Under the pieces are notes generated by a model, which saw nothing but the letters and a program-made list of their open reading frames with translations, did no database searches and was not told where the DNA came from. This document shows positions 54,254-62,304 of a stretch of 64,000 nt of DNA, one piece after another. Numbering within the stretch: the stretch's first letter is position 1; each line of letters begins with the position of its first letter. The stretch is from Shinella curvata (GTDB lineage: Bacteria > Pseudomonadota > Alphaproteobacteria > Rhizobiales > Rhizobiaceae). The translations under genes were made by a program, and so were the position numbers. Where the stretch lies: positions 1-64,000 of the forward strand of contig NZ_JALJCJ010000010.1 in assembly GCF_022899935.1 (NCBI RefSeq), written 5' to 3'.

Positions 54254-54958
54254 TCAAAGCCAGCTTCTGTCTTTTGCAATGGCGATTAGATGGGGGACGG
54301 TGCTCGCAGCCGCTTTCTTTCGCGCCTTATCTAGGTGGTCTTGAACGGTGCGCGGACTCATCCCCAATATGTCTGCGATCTGCGGGCCATTTCGCCCTCG
54401 CGCCGCCCATTCGACGCAAAGCAGTTCCTTTGGAGAAAGCGTTTGTCGCGGGCCTACATCTACGCGAGTAGAACGGACCAGCGATCTATAGTGGACCGAG
54501 AGCAAAGCCTGAATAGCTTTCGCGCCATGCTGGGAAAAAGTAGTGCTGATCTCACGGCGCGGTGACGCGAGGGTCAGCATGAGCGTTGAAGCGAAACTAC
54601 CCTCCACTGCAACCGTAATTCCGGACCTGATACCGTGCGAGATCGCTTCGTTGCGAAAGTCCCTCATCTCTCGATCGTCGGTAGATTTCCACTGATCTGC
54701 CGACCAGGCGAAAGGCTCCCGTCGGAGACGAGCCTCCCGCACCACGGGATCGATACGAACGAGGTGTCGCTCCAAGTAGATTTTTTTCCAGGGCTCGGGA
54801 TAAGAGCTTAGTGTCCTGACGCGCATTCCCTCTTTCTGCAGGTAGGCAAACCGCTCAAATCCAATACTCGCCGCAAAATCTCGGAGCGCACCGACCATCA
54901 ACTCGTGACCCCTCGCAGAGTCGAGCTTATCGATAAGGCATCGGAACGCTTCATCCAT
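54254..54958 (-). CDS. traR: TraR-like LuxR-family quorum-sensing regulator
   Basis: 234 aa, the size of TraR. The AHL-binding domain has the characteristic FERFAYLQKEGMR, Trp and Tyr in YPEPWKKIYLERHLVRIDPV, and GIRSGITVAV. The C-terminal GerE domain (LSPKELLCVEWAARGRNGPQ, then IADILGMSPRTVQDHLDKAR) binds DNA. In Ti plasmids TraR activates tra operons at an 18-bp tra box; I found no clear tra box here. Its place beside the tra region supports control of transfer. The signal could come from the luxI at 17720 or from a traI outside the window. The gene symbol is by similarity. Confidence 0.8.
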   Translation of the reverse strand: MDEAFRCLIDKLDSARGHELMVGALRDFAASIGFERFAYLQKEGMRVRTLSSYPEPWKKIYLERHLVRIDPVVREARLRREPFAWSADQWKSTDDREMRDFRNEAISHGIRSGITVAVEGSFASTLMLTLASPRREISTTFSQHGAKAIQALLSVHYRSLVRSTRVDVGPRQTLSPKELLCVEWAARGRNGPQIADILGMSPRTVQDHLDKARKKAAASTVPHLIAIAKDRSWL

Positions 54959-55024
54959 AGCAAACCTCTAAAGTTCGGGGGCGGCATCGACGTGAAAGAA
55001 CGGCCTTGCGCGTGCGGTCGACTG

Positions 55025-56092
55025 CTAGCCGATTGTTCTTTCGATCACGGAGAGCCAGTTCTTCCACGCGATTTTTTCGATGAGACCTTCGCCGTATCCA
55101 TACTCCCGAAAAACGTCGAGAAGCCGTTGAAGTCCGGATGCGTCGCTGATCAATTTCGGTACATCGGCGCCGTCAAAGTCTGAACCTAGGCCGACACCGT
55201 CTTCACCGAGCTCGAGGATCAGGGCATCCATATGCCGGAGCAAGATCTCAGCATCCGGGACACCCGATCCGGCCGGCGGGGAGTGAAGAAACGTTGTTTC
55301 AAAGTTCAATCCCACCAGCCCCTTGGTGTCGCGGATCGCACCAAGCTGCCAATCGGTCAGGTTTCTGGCATGTGGGCAAATGCGATGCACATTCGAATGG
55401 GTGGCGACCAACGGCGCGTTACTCAACGCGGCAACGTCGCGAAACCCACGCTCATTTAGATGAGATAGGTCAACAAGGATTTTCTTGTCATTGCAGGCGC
55501 GCACAAGATCCTTCCCCGCGTCGGTCAGGCCTGGCCCGGTGTCTGGCGCAGACGGGTAGCGGAAAGGTACGCCGTGACCGAACATGTTCGGCCTGCTCCA
55601 AACCGGTCCGATCGAGCGCAGACCCATTCCGTAGAGCGTTTCGATCATTACCAAGTCGCGATCAATCGCCTCTGCCCCTTCGATGTGGAAAACGGCGGCG
55701 ATCGTGCCGCGATCCCTCGCCGCTCGTATGTCGGCCGCAGACCGGCACAGAGCGACCGCTCCGGCACGGTCAAGCTCGAACAAAATGGACGCCATGGCGA
55801 TGGTGGTCCGACGTGCATCGTCCATCGAAAGCGCCGGTGGTAATGGCTCATCGATCGCGAAGACCGACGCGCCCTCCACGACAGCTTCTGTCGGCGTGTC
55901 TGGCGAAGGCGCGAATACCGCAAACATGCCGCCAGCGAACCCTCCCTGTTTCGCGCGTGGCAGGTCAATATGCCAGTCGTCAGGGGAGCCCTTGGTGAAG
56001 AGGGATACCTTGTCGGCCTCGTCGGTATAGTGAAGCTTGTATAGAACGTCGTTATGCCCATCGAAGATGGGGATGAGGTTTCGTTCGGCCAT
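55025..56092 (-). CDS. membrane dipeptidase (peptidase M19 / renal dipeptidase family)
   Basis: Zinc dipeptidase of 355 aa that splits dipeptides, often including those with a D residue at the C-terminus. Metal-binding signs are FDGHNDVLYK near residue 10, Glu in VFHIEGAEAID, THSNVHRICPHARN with two His, and GLGSDFDGAD. No signal peptide is visible, so it is probably cytosolic. It lies at the end of a leftward cluster with a peptide ABC transporter, porin and serine hydrolase, and would finish degradation of imported peptides. A 131-base gap separates it from the hydrolase gene. Confidence 0.9.
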   Translation of the reverse strand: MAERNLIPIFDGHNDVLYKLHYTDEADKVSLFTKGSPDDWHIDLPRAKQGGFAGGMFAVFAPSPDTPTEAVVEGASVFAIDEPLPPALSMDDARRTTIAMASILFELDRAGAVALCRSAADIRAARDRGTIAAVFHIEGAEAIDRDLVMIETLYGMGLRSIGPVWSRPNMFGHGVPFRYPSAPDTGPGLTDAGKDLVRACNDKKILVDLSHLNERGFRDVAALSNAPLVATHSNVHRICPHARNLTDWQLGAIRDTKGLVGLNFETTFLHSPPAGSGVPDAEILLRHMDALILELGEDGVGLGSDFDGADVPKLISDASGLQRLLDVFREYGYGEGLIEKIAWKNWLSVIERTIG

Positions 56093-56223
56093 GTGAAATC
56101 TACCTGTCTATGCTCGCGCCGGACGGTGGGCGATGCTCAAATGGGGTGCATGATACCGGTAGCTAGGGCTAGATATTCGAGCTGCCCACTAGCTACCGAG
56201 TTGCAGGGGAATAGGTCGGCGCC

Positions 56224-57399
56224 TCACCCGGCGAGCTTTGCCCCAGCTAGCAGGTCTTCAGTGATTGAAGCGCGAAAAGCGCTCGTCTCGTCCGTGCCGT
56301 CAATGTTCATAAGGACGATCACAGCTTGGCTGTTGTCACCTGTCAAAGCCACAATGTTAGAGGCTCCGTTGTCACTGCCGGTGTGTCCAACCACCTTGCG
56401 CTTGCTTGTTTCCTCCTCAGTCCAACCAAGGCCCTGATAGGGATAAATCTTCCGGTCGACCTGCCGGCGGAGCATTTCCCGAGCGGTGGCTTTTGAAAGA
56501 ATGGGCGTGCCGTCGCGATGTTGTCCGAGCATGGCCTGTATCGCTTTTGCTAAATCAGTTACCGAACACCGAAGCATTCCTGCTGGCACGTCCGGATATC
56601 CTTCCTGAGAGAGCTCGACATATTCGCCGTTCTCAAATCTGTAGGGCTTGGCAAGAACGTTGGGAGAAAACTCGCGGAGATACCAATGCGCGTTGGTGAT
56701 GCGAAGCGGGGTTAGGATGTTCTCTGCGACATAGCTCGCAAAGTCCTTCTTGCTGATCGCTTCAACCAGGTAACCCGCCAAGGCAGCCCCGACATTGCTG
56801 TAGTCCCATTTGGTGCCTGGCTTTGCCTTCAGGAAAGACGTCTTCGGCGAATAGGCGCTGCCGCCCTTCACTAAATAGCTCTTGAGGAAACTTGAGAGGC
56901 TCTGCGTGGGGTCGCCCTCGACGGAGTAATCCCCATATCCTTCGTCAGATATGCTGGAGGTGTGCGTAATCAGTTGATGAGCAGTGATCGCCAAACGCGG
57001 GTGGTTCGGGTTTTTCACCGGGAAGTCGATGAATTCGTTCAAGTCCGCATGCAGGTCATAACCGTGGCGCTCGAACAGTTGCACGAGGGCAGAGGCTGTA
57101 AAGAGCTTGCTAACGGAAGCGAGATGGATCGGTGTCTGAGGGGTCATTTTTCTATTTGCCTTCAGATCGGCAAAACCAAACGATGACGCGTAGCGGACCG
57201 GGTTTCTTTTCGAAGTGATGGCAAAAGATGCCCCGACCACTTTGGCAGCCTCCATTCGTGCAGGGACACTCGCCTCGAACTCACGGCGCCAGCGCTCAAA
57301 CGCATCGCCCTTCTCTTCCGTCCCGGTCGCAAAGGCCACCGTCGGCATGAGCACCCCTGCAACTCCAATTTGGATCAGCTCTCGTCTCGTGGAATACAT
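56224..57399 (-). CDS. secreted beta-lactamase-fold serine hydrolase
   Basis: 391 aa. The N-terminus has a twin-arginine-like signal (STRRELIQIGVAGVLMPTVA). The class C fold motifs are present: SxxK as SVSKLF (near residue 95), YxN as DYSNVGA and HTG as VVGHTGSDNGAS. Members include D-aminopeptidases, D-Ala-D-Ala carboxypeptidases and esterases. Its place in a peptide-transport cluster next to an M19 dipeptidase makes a periplasmic peptidase acting on D-residues plausible, but an esterase or beta-lactamase cannot be excluded. Confidence 0.85.
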   Translation of the reverse strand: MYSTRRELIQIGVAGVLMPTVAFATGTEEKGDAFERWRREFEASVPARMEAAKVVGASFAITSKRNPVRYASSFGFADLKANRKMTPQTPIHLASVSKLFTASALVQLFERHGYDLHADLNEFIDFPVKNPNHPRLAITAHQLITHTSSISDEGYGDYSVEGDPTQSLSSFLKSYLVKGGSAYSPKTSFLKAKPGTKWDYSNVGAALAGYLVEAISKKDFASYVAENILTPLRITNAHWYLREFSPNVLAKPYRFENGEYVELSQEGYPDVPAGMLRCSVTDLAKAIQAMLGQHRDGTPILSKATAREMLRRQVDRKIYPYQGLGWTEEETSKRKVVGHTGSDNGASNIVALTGDNSQAVIVLMNIDGTDETSAFRASITEDLLAGAKLAG

Positions 57400-57499
57400 T
57401 GCTAGTCTCCTTGTAGATTTGTTTTCAGGGTTTTTTGTTCATCGACCATCGTGAACCGTTGTGTCGGACTCTGGTCGCTCGATTGATACTGCACGCTCG

Positions 57500-58501
57500 C
57501 TAAAATTCGCGTTCTATACTCACGAGGCCGCCGATTGCACTGTCGCGCACCCCCTCCTCCGTACGGAGGGACGTGAACGCGAATTCAGTGCTGATGAGAA
57601 GCGAAGGAATGAGTTCGTAGTCGATGCTGGCCGCGATCGCGTACTTCCCCGTGTCCGTGTAAGCAGCTTGGCTATTCAGAACCACCTCGTCAGACACGTG
57701 TAAGGAAAAACCCGTCCATGCAGCGAGCCGACCTTCCCAGGCTCCAAAGTAACCAGGCTCGGCGCGGCCGGAGCGGTATCCGACCATGGCAAACGTGGAA
57801 AATGAATCGCTCATCTCGAGATCGAGCCGAGCTTTTGCGGCGACTTGCTTGCCGACGGAGTCGTAGCCGATCACTGATCCTATCTGGATCCGATCAGCAT
57901 CGAGACGAATGCCAGCCACGGCATGCGGAACGACTCCGTGGACGATAAAGTCAGAATCGTCTCGGATTTCGCCCTGTTCGACACCAAACATTGCCGACCA
58001 GCCTTCATCGAAGCTCGCCGTGTAGCTGATTAAGTTGGTGAATGATGGCCCGTAAGCGACCACGTCATCGCTGAGGACCTCACCTGCCGAATTGAGCCAC
58101 ATATCAAACTGGGAGCTGGTGGCGCCAACAAGAACGCCGTTAAGTTCCAAGACGGCCTCCGAAAGGGTCACTCCACCACCTTCGTCTGATGCTCCGTCAA
58201 GGTCGATCGACAGAACGGATTTAAGCGCACCGAGATCCGTCTCGGATGCTGTGCTGAAATCGATACTGGCGCTTGACGTCGGAACCACTCGGCCCAGCAA
58301 TTCACCGGAATAAACGTCTTCGCCTCCGGATAGGTCAAAGGTCACGCTGCCGCTGATCTTTAGGCACGTTTCGCTTCCAGGGAGAAGGAAATACCCTTCG
58401 CCCCATGTGTCGCACACCTTCAGATACTCCCCGTCGTCTGCATTTGCCTGAAACCCGGCGCAGCTGGATGCAATCATGCAATATGCGAGTATGCGTCGCA
58501 T
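57500..58501 (-). CDS. outer-membrane porin (alphaproteobacterial Porin_2 family)
   Basis: 333 aa. A signal peptide (MRRILAYCMIASSCAGFQAN) is followed by the family's opening Cys pair (EYLKVCDTWGEGYFLLPGSE, then TCLKISG) and alternating beta-strand sequence, closing with Phe (VSIEREF). The ATG at 58501 follows GAGGAAACGACG. The sequence is acidic and diverged from the major rhizobial Rop porins, suggesting a dedicated pore. It lies between the ABC ATPases and the serine hydrolase, 63 bases after the former, consistent with peptide entry across the outer membrane. Confidence 0.88.
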   Translation of the reverse strand: MRRILAYCMIASSCAGFQANADDGEYLKVCDTWGEGYFLLPGSETCLKISGSVTFDLSGGEDVYSGELLGRVVPTSSASIDFSTASETDLGALKSVLSIDLDGASDEGGGVTLSEAVLELNGVLVGATSSQFDMWLNSAGEVLSDDVVAYGPSFTNLISYTASFDEGWSAMFGVEQGEIRDDSDFIVHGVVPHAVAGIRLDADRIQIGSVIGYDSVGKQVAAKARLDLEMSDSFSTFAMVGYRSGRAEPGYFGAWEGRLAAWTGFSLHVSDEVVLNSQAAYTDTGKYAIAASIDYELIPSLLISTEFAFTSLRTEEGVRDSAIGGLVSIEREF

Positions 58502-58564
58502 CGTCGTTTCCTCAGCATTGTTGAGTAAGCCCACAATTTGGGGCGTGATTTGAAGGCGCCCGCG

Positions 58565-59323
58565 CTACCGAGCGAAGCCCTCGCTGGCTTTCAGAAGTTC
58601 TTGGGTGTAGCGTTTGTGAGCCTCGCCAACGGCGAGCTCGTCCACAGCCAGCTCCTCCACCGCGCAACCGTTCTGCATGATCATGAGACGGTCGCACATG
58701 TGATGGATCACAGCGAGGTCGTGGCTGACCATGAGGTAGGTCAAGTTGCGCTCGCGCCTTACCTCGTTCAAAAGGTTCAAAACTTCTGCTTGGACGGACG
58801 CGTCCAGTGCAGAGGTTGGTTCATCGAGCAGCAGAATTTTGGGCTCAAGGATGAGCGCGCGGGCAATCGCCACGCGTTGGCGCTGCCCACCGGAGAGTTG
58901 GTGCGCATGGCGAAAGCGGAAACTTGCACCTAGCCCCACATCGTCTAGAGCTTGCCTGATGCGTCTTTCACCATCTGCAAGACCGTGTATCGCAAGCGGT
59001 TCCTGAAGGAGCCGGTCCACTGTTTGTCGTGGATGCAATGACCCGTAGGGATCCTGGAACACCATTTGGACGTCGCGATAGAATGCCTTCGGCCGACGAC
59101 TTGGCAAAGGCTTTCCAGCAATTGTCACGACGCCTTTCGCAATCGGGACGGCTCCCATTATCGCGCGGAGTAGCGTCGATTTGCCCGAGCCGGATTCCCC
59201 AACGAGGCCATAGGATCCGCCAGGCGCGATGGTCATGCTTACATCTTTTACCGCGTGAAACTGATCGAAGAAGACGTTCAGTCGATCGACGGTGAGAATC
59301 TTCCCATTTGCAGCGATGTTCAT
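58565..59323 (-). CDS. peptide ABC transporter ATPase, DppF/OppF type
   Basis: 252 aa. Walker A GESGSGKST, Q-loop MVFQDPYGSLHPRQ, signature LSGGQRQRVAIARAL, Walker B ILLLDEPTSALDAS and switch-His MVSHDLAVIHHMC are all present. The ATG at 59323 overlaps the stop of the partner ATPase (ATGA). The usual Opp-type C-terminal extension is short. It energises the dipeptide/oligopeptide permease encoded upstream. Confidence 0.93.
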   Translation of the reverse strand: MNIAANGKILTVDRLNVFFDQFHAVKDVSMTIAPGGSYGLVGESGSGKSTLLRAIMGAVPIAKGVVTIAGKPLPSRRPKAFYRDVQMVFQDPYGSLHPRQTVDRLLQEPLAIHGLADGERRIRQALDDVGLGASFRFRHAHQLSGGQRQRVAIARALILEPKILLLDEPTSALDASVQAEVLNLLNEVRRERNLTYLMVSHDLAVIHHMCDRLMIMQNGCAVEELAVDELAVGEAHKRYTQELLKASEGFAR

Positions 59324-60189
59324 TCCGCCCACTCCGCTCTCCGGTCCAGCACTGACAAGGGTGTTCGCCTGCCGCCGATTTTTGGCAGGCAATTAAGAAG
59401 GCCTTGGGTGTAGGGATGCTGAGCGTGCGCAAGACCCGAAGCTGCGAGTTCCTCGACGACACGGCCGGCGTACATAACGATGATGCGGTCGCAGAACGCG
59501 GAGACAAGTCCAAGATCATGAGAAATGAAAACCAAACCCATGCCGCGGTTTGACACTAGCTCATCCAGGATCTTCAGGACCTCTAACCGCACCGTGACGT
59601 CCAGCGCTGACGTCGGTTCGTCGGCGATCAGCAGTTCGGGACCGGCAATGAGCATCATTGCGATCATCGCGCGTTGGCCCATTCCGCCGGACACCTCGTG
59701 TGGATACAGGTCGAATACACGGTGTGGATCACGAATCTTTACGGCCGCGAGCATATCCAGCGCTCGCTCGCGCGCTTCTTTTACCCCCACGTTTTCATGT
59801 GTCCGCAAGGCCTCGACGATTTGCCGACCTATGCTCATAACGGGGTTGAGTGAGTATTTTGGGTCCTGCAAGATCATGGCAATGTGGCCACCGCGGAGTT
59901 TGCGTCGCTTCTGTTCAGGCGCTGCCAGGAGATCAATATCGGCAAATTTGAGGGCCTGCGCTGAGACGCGCGCATGCGGCGGGGTTAGTCCCATTATTGC
60001 GCGACCGGTTTGCGATTTGCCCGAGCCGGACTCGCCGACGATCGCCACACGTTCTCGGCCGATCGTAAACGTGACTCCGCGGACGACATCGGTAAAGCCC
60101 GTCCGTGTGGGATAGGATACCCTCAGATTTTCGACCTGCAAAAGACTGCAGGGCGCGGCTTTTCCCGCTGGCAGTTCTAACGTTTCCAT
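59320..60189 (-). CDS. peptide ABC transporter ATPase, DppD/OppD type
   Basis: 289 aa with Walker A GESGSGKSQT, Q-loop MILQDPKYSLNP, signature VSGGMGQRAMIAMML, Walker B LLIADEPTSALDVT and FISHDLGLVSAFC. The C-terminal region (HPYTQGLLNCLPKIGGRRTP) is typical of DppD, though the Cys-rich iron-sulfur motif is not evident. The ATG at 60189 follows GGAGACATATCA. It lies 16 bases after the permease stop and overlaps the second ATPase. Confidence 0.93.
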   Translation of the reverse strand: METLELPAGKAAPCSLLQVENLRVSYPTRTGFTDVVRGVTFTIGRERVAIVGESGSGKSQTGRAIMGLTPPHARVSAQALKFADIDLLAAPEQKRRKLRGGHIAMILQDPKYSLNPVMSIGRQIVEALRTHENVGVKEARERALDMLAAVKIRDPHRVFDLYPHEVSGGMGQRAMIAMMLIAGPELLIADEPTSALDVTVRLEVLKILDELVSNRGMGLVFISHDLGLVSAFCDRIIVMYAGRVVEELAASGLAHAQHPYTQGLLNCLPKIGGRRTPLSVLDRRAEWAE

Positions 60190-60205
60190 TGATATGTCTC
60201 CGGAT

Positions 60206-61132
60206 CTATTGACCGCTGCGCCGCGGATCGAGAGCATCGCGTAGCCCGTCGCCGAGCAGGTTGAACCCGAGGCTCACAATGACGATTGCAAGGCCTGGGG
60301 CTGCCGCGACCCACCACTGGTCGAGGATAAACCTGCGCCCGGATGCAATCATCGCACCCCATTCAGGCAGCGGTGGCTGTGCCCCAAGTCCTACGAACCC
60401 AAGCCCGGCTGCAGTAAGGATGATCCCGGCCATGTCGAGCGTGACGCGCACGATCAGGGAAGACGTGCAGATCGGAACGATATGGCGCAGAACCACGCGA
60501 GAGGGTGGTGCGCCCATAAGCTCCACAGCTCGGATATAGTCGACGTTTCGAACAGTCAGCGTCTCGGCACGCGCAATACGGGCGTAAGCGGGCCAGGATG
60601 TAATGGCGATTGCGAGTACAGCATTTTCAATTCCCGGCCCGAGAGCCGCCACGAAAGCAAGGGCAAGAATGAGCTGAGGAAACGCGAGGAAGACATCGGT
60701 GATACGCATCAAGATAGCATCGACCCAACCCCCGAGATAACCAGCCGTCGTGCCGACGAGAAGGCCTATCGGTGCGGCTATGATCGCAACGAGTACAACG
60801 ACGAAGAGGGTGATACGCGAACCATAGACGATGCGAGAGTAGATATCGCGCCCGAGATCATCCGTCCCAAACCAGTGCTGTAGCGAAGGCGGTTGGAGCC
60901 GTGCCCCGCTCAAATCGCCGACCAATGGGGAGTGCGTAGCGAGTAAGTCGGCACAAGCCGCGGCAATCAGCAATGAAATGATGATTGAGAGGCCCACCAT
61001 CGCCAGTCTGTTGCTTTGGAAGCGCTGCCATGTGGCGTAGGTGTGGCCCAGTCGTGCCTGCCACCGTGATGACGGCCGTTCTGAAGTTAGCCATTCGCGC
61101 CGCGTGATTGGCGATCGGTCAACGATAGTCAT
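60206..61132 (-). CDS. peptide ABC transporter permease, DppC/OppC type
   Basis: 308 aa inner-membrane permease. The N-terminal cytosolic stretch and first helix (LAMVGLSIIISLLIAAACA) are followed by the DppC landmark HWFGTDDLGRDIYSRIVYGS, five more helices, and the EAA loop (RAVELMGAPPSRVVLRHIVP). It pairs with the DppB-type permease encoded 85 bases upstream. The substrate is predicted to be di- or oligopeptides. Confidence 0.93.
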   Translation of the reverse strand: MTIVDRSPITRREWLTSERPSSRWQARLGHTYATWQRFQSNRLAMVGLSIIISLLIAAACADLLATHSPLVGDLSGARLQPPSLQHWFGTDDLGRDIYSRIVYGSRITLFVVVLVAIIAAPIGLLVGTTAGYLGGWVDAILMRITDVFLAFPQLILALAFVAALGPGIENAVLAIAITSWPAYARIARAETLTVRNVDYIRAVELMGAPPSRVVLRHIVPICTSSLIVRVTLDMAGIILTAAGLGFVGLGAQPPLPEWGAMIASGRRFILDQWWVAAAPGLAIVIVSLGFNLLGDGLRDALDPRRSGQ

Positions 61133-61217
61133 CGTGTGCTCCGTAAGAAGTGGCCGTGGATTTTCACATTCCGGATCTTGCGATCCGAACGACGCTGCAG
61201 TGGCGAGAAACGCGGGC

Positions 61218-62300
61218 TCATTGCACCCTCGTCCTCGGGTCGAGCATCCGGTAGAGAAGATCAGCGATAAGATTGAGCGCGATAAAGACCGAGCCTATCA
61301 GCACCGTGCCGCCGAGAACGGCATTCATGTCCGCATTTTGGAGCGAGTTGGTGATATAAAGGCCGATACCTGGCCAGGAAAACACCGTCTCGGTTAGTAC
61401 AGAGCCCTCCAAGAGGCTCGCATAGGAAAGCGCAATAACGGTCACGAGTGGGACGGCGGCATTCCTGAGCGCGTGGCACCACACAACGCGCGCCTCTGAC
61501 AACCCCTTCGCGCGGGCCGACACGATATACTCTTGGCTTAGCTCGTTCAGCATGAACGAGCGTGTCATGCGGCTGATATAGGCAAGGGAGAAGTAGCCAA
61601 GCAGCAGTGCCGGTAGGACGATGTGGTGGACGACACTGGAGAAGACGGTCCATTCGCCTTGGAGCGCAGAATCCAACAACAGAAGCCCGGTGATTGGCGT
61701 GAACGAATACTCGTAGGCAACATCGATTCTGCCGGGATAACCAACCCATTGAAGCTTCACGTAAAAAAGAACCAACAGCAGTAGACCCATCCAGAATATT
61801 GGAACCGAATACCCTACAAGCCCGAAGATCCGCACGACCTGGTCTGTCCAACTGCCGCGTTTGACGGCCGCTAATACGCCGAGTGGGATGCCCACGCACG
61901 AACCGATCAACGTGCCGAGCGTTGCCAACTCGAGTGTGGCTGGGAAAAAGCGGCGGAGATCCTCCATTACCGGATTTGTGGTGAGCACCGATCGGCCGAA
62001 GTCACCTTGCAGGACACCTTTGATGTAGATGTAGAATTGCTCGATCAGTGGGAGGTCGAGCCCCATCTCCCGTCGCGTGCGCTCAACGACTGCGGCAGGC
62101 GCGCGGTCTCCAAGCACGGCAAGCACCGGATCGACGGGAATGATCCGCCCTATGAAAAACGTTACAGCCAACAGGCCGAAATACGTTGTCATCGCGACCA
62201 ACAAAAAGCGGGCAAATTGGGCAAGGATTGCCAGCGTTCGCGTCCCGGCGCGGCTCATCGTCTGTCGGCTAGTGGAGATGTCCGAAGCTTGCAGCATCAT
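61218..62300 (-). CDS. peptide ABC transporter permease, DppB/OppB type
   Basis: 360 aa. The first helix (FLLVAMTTYFGLLAVTFFIG), the DppB-type GDFGRSVLTTNPVMEDLRRF, an extended periplasmic loop and the EAA motif (SARAKGLSEARVVWCHALRN) are visible. The ATG at 62300 is chosen because GAAGGATTAGGCAG precedes it and the binding-protein stop is 5 bases away; an open extension to 62354 is overlap only. Second gene of the peptide-uptake operon. Confidence 0.93.
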   Translation of the reverse strand: MMLQASDISTSRQTMSRAGTRTLAILAQFARFLLVAMTTYFGLLAVTFFIGRIIPVDPVLAVLGDRAPAAVVERTRREMGLDLPLIEQFYIYIKGVLQGDFGRSVLTTNPVMEDLRRFFPATLELATLGTLIGSCVGIPLGVLAAVKRGSWTDQVVRIFGLVGYSVPIFWMGLLLLVLFYVKLQWVGYPGRIDVAYEYSFTPITGLLLLDSALQGEWTVFSSVVHHIVLPALLLGYFSLAYISRMTRSFMLNELSQEYIVSARAKGLSEARVVWCHALRNAAVPLVTVIALSYASLLEGSVLTETVFSWPGIGLYITNSLQNADMNAVLGGTVLIGSVFIALNLIADLLYRMLDPRTRVQ

Positions 62301-62304
62301 CTGC

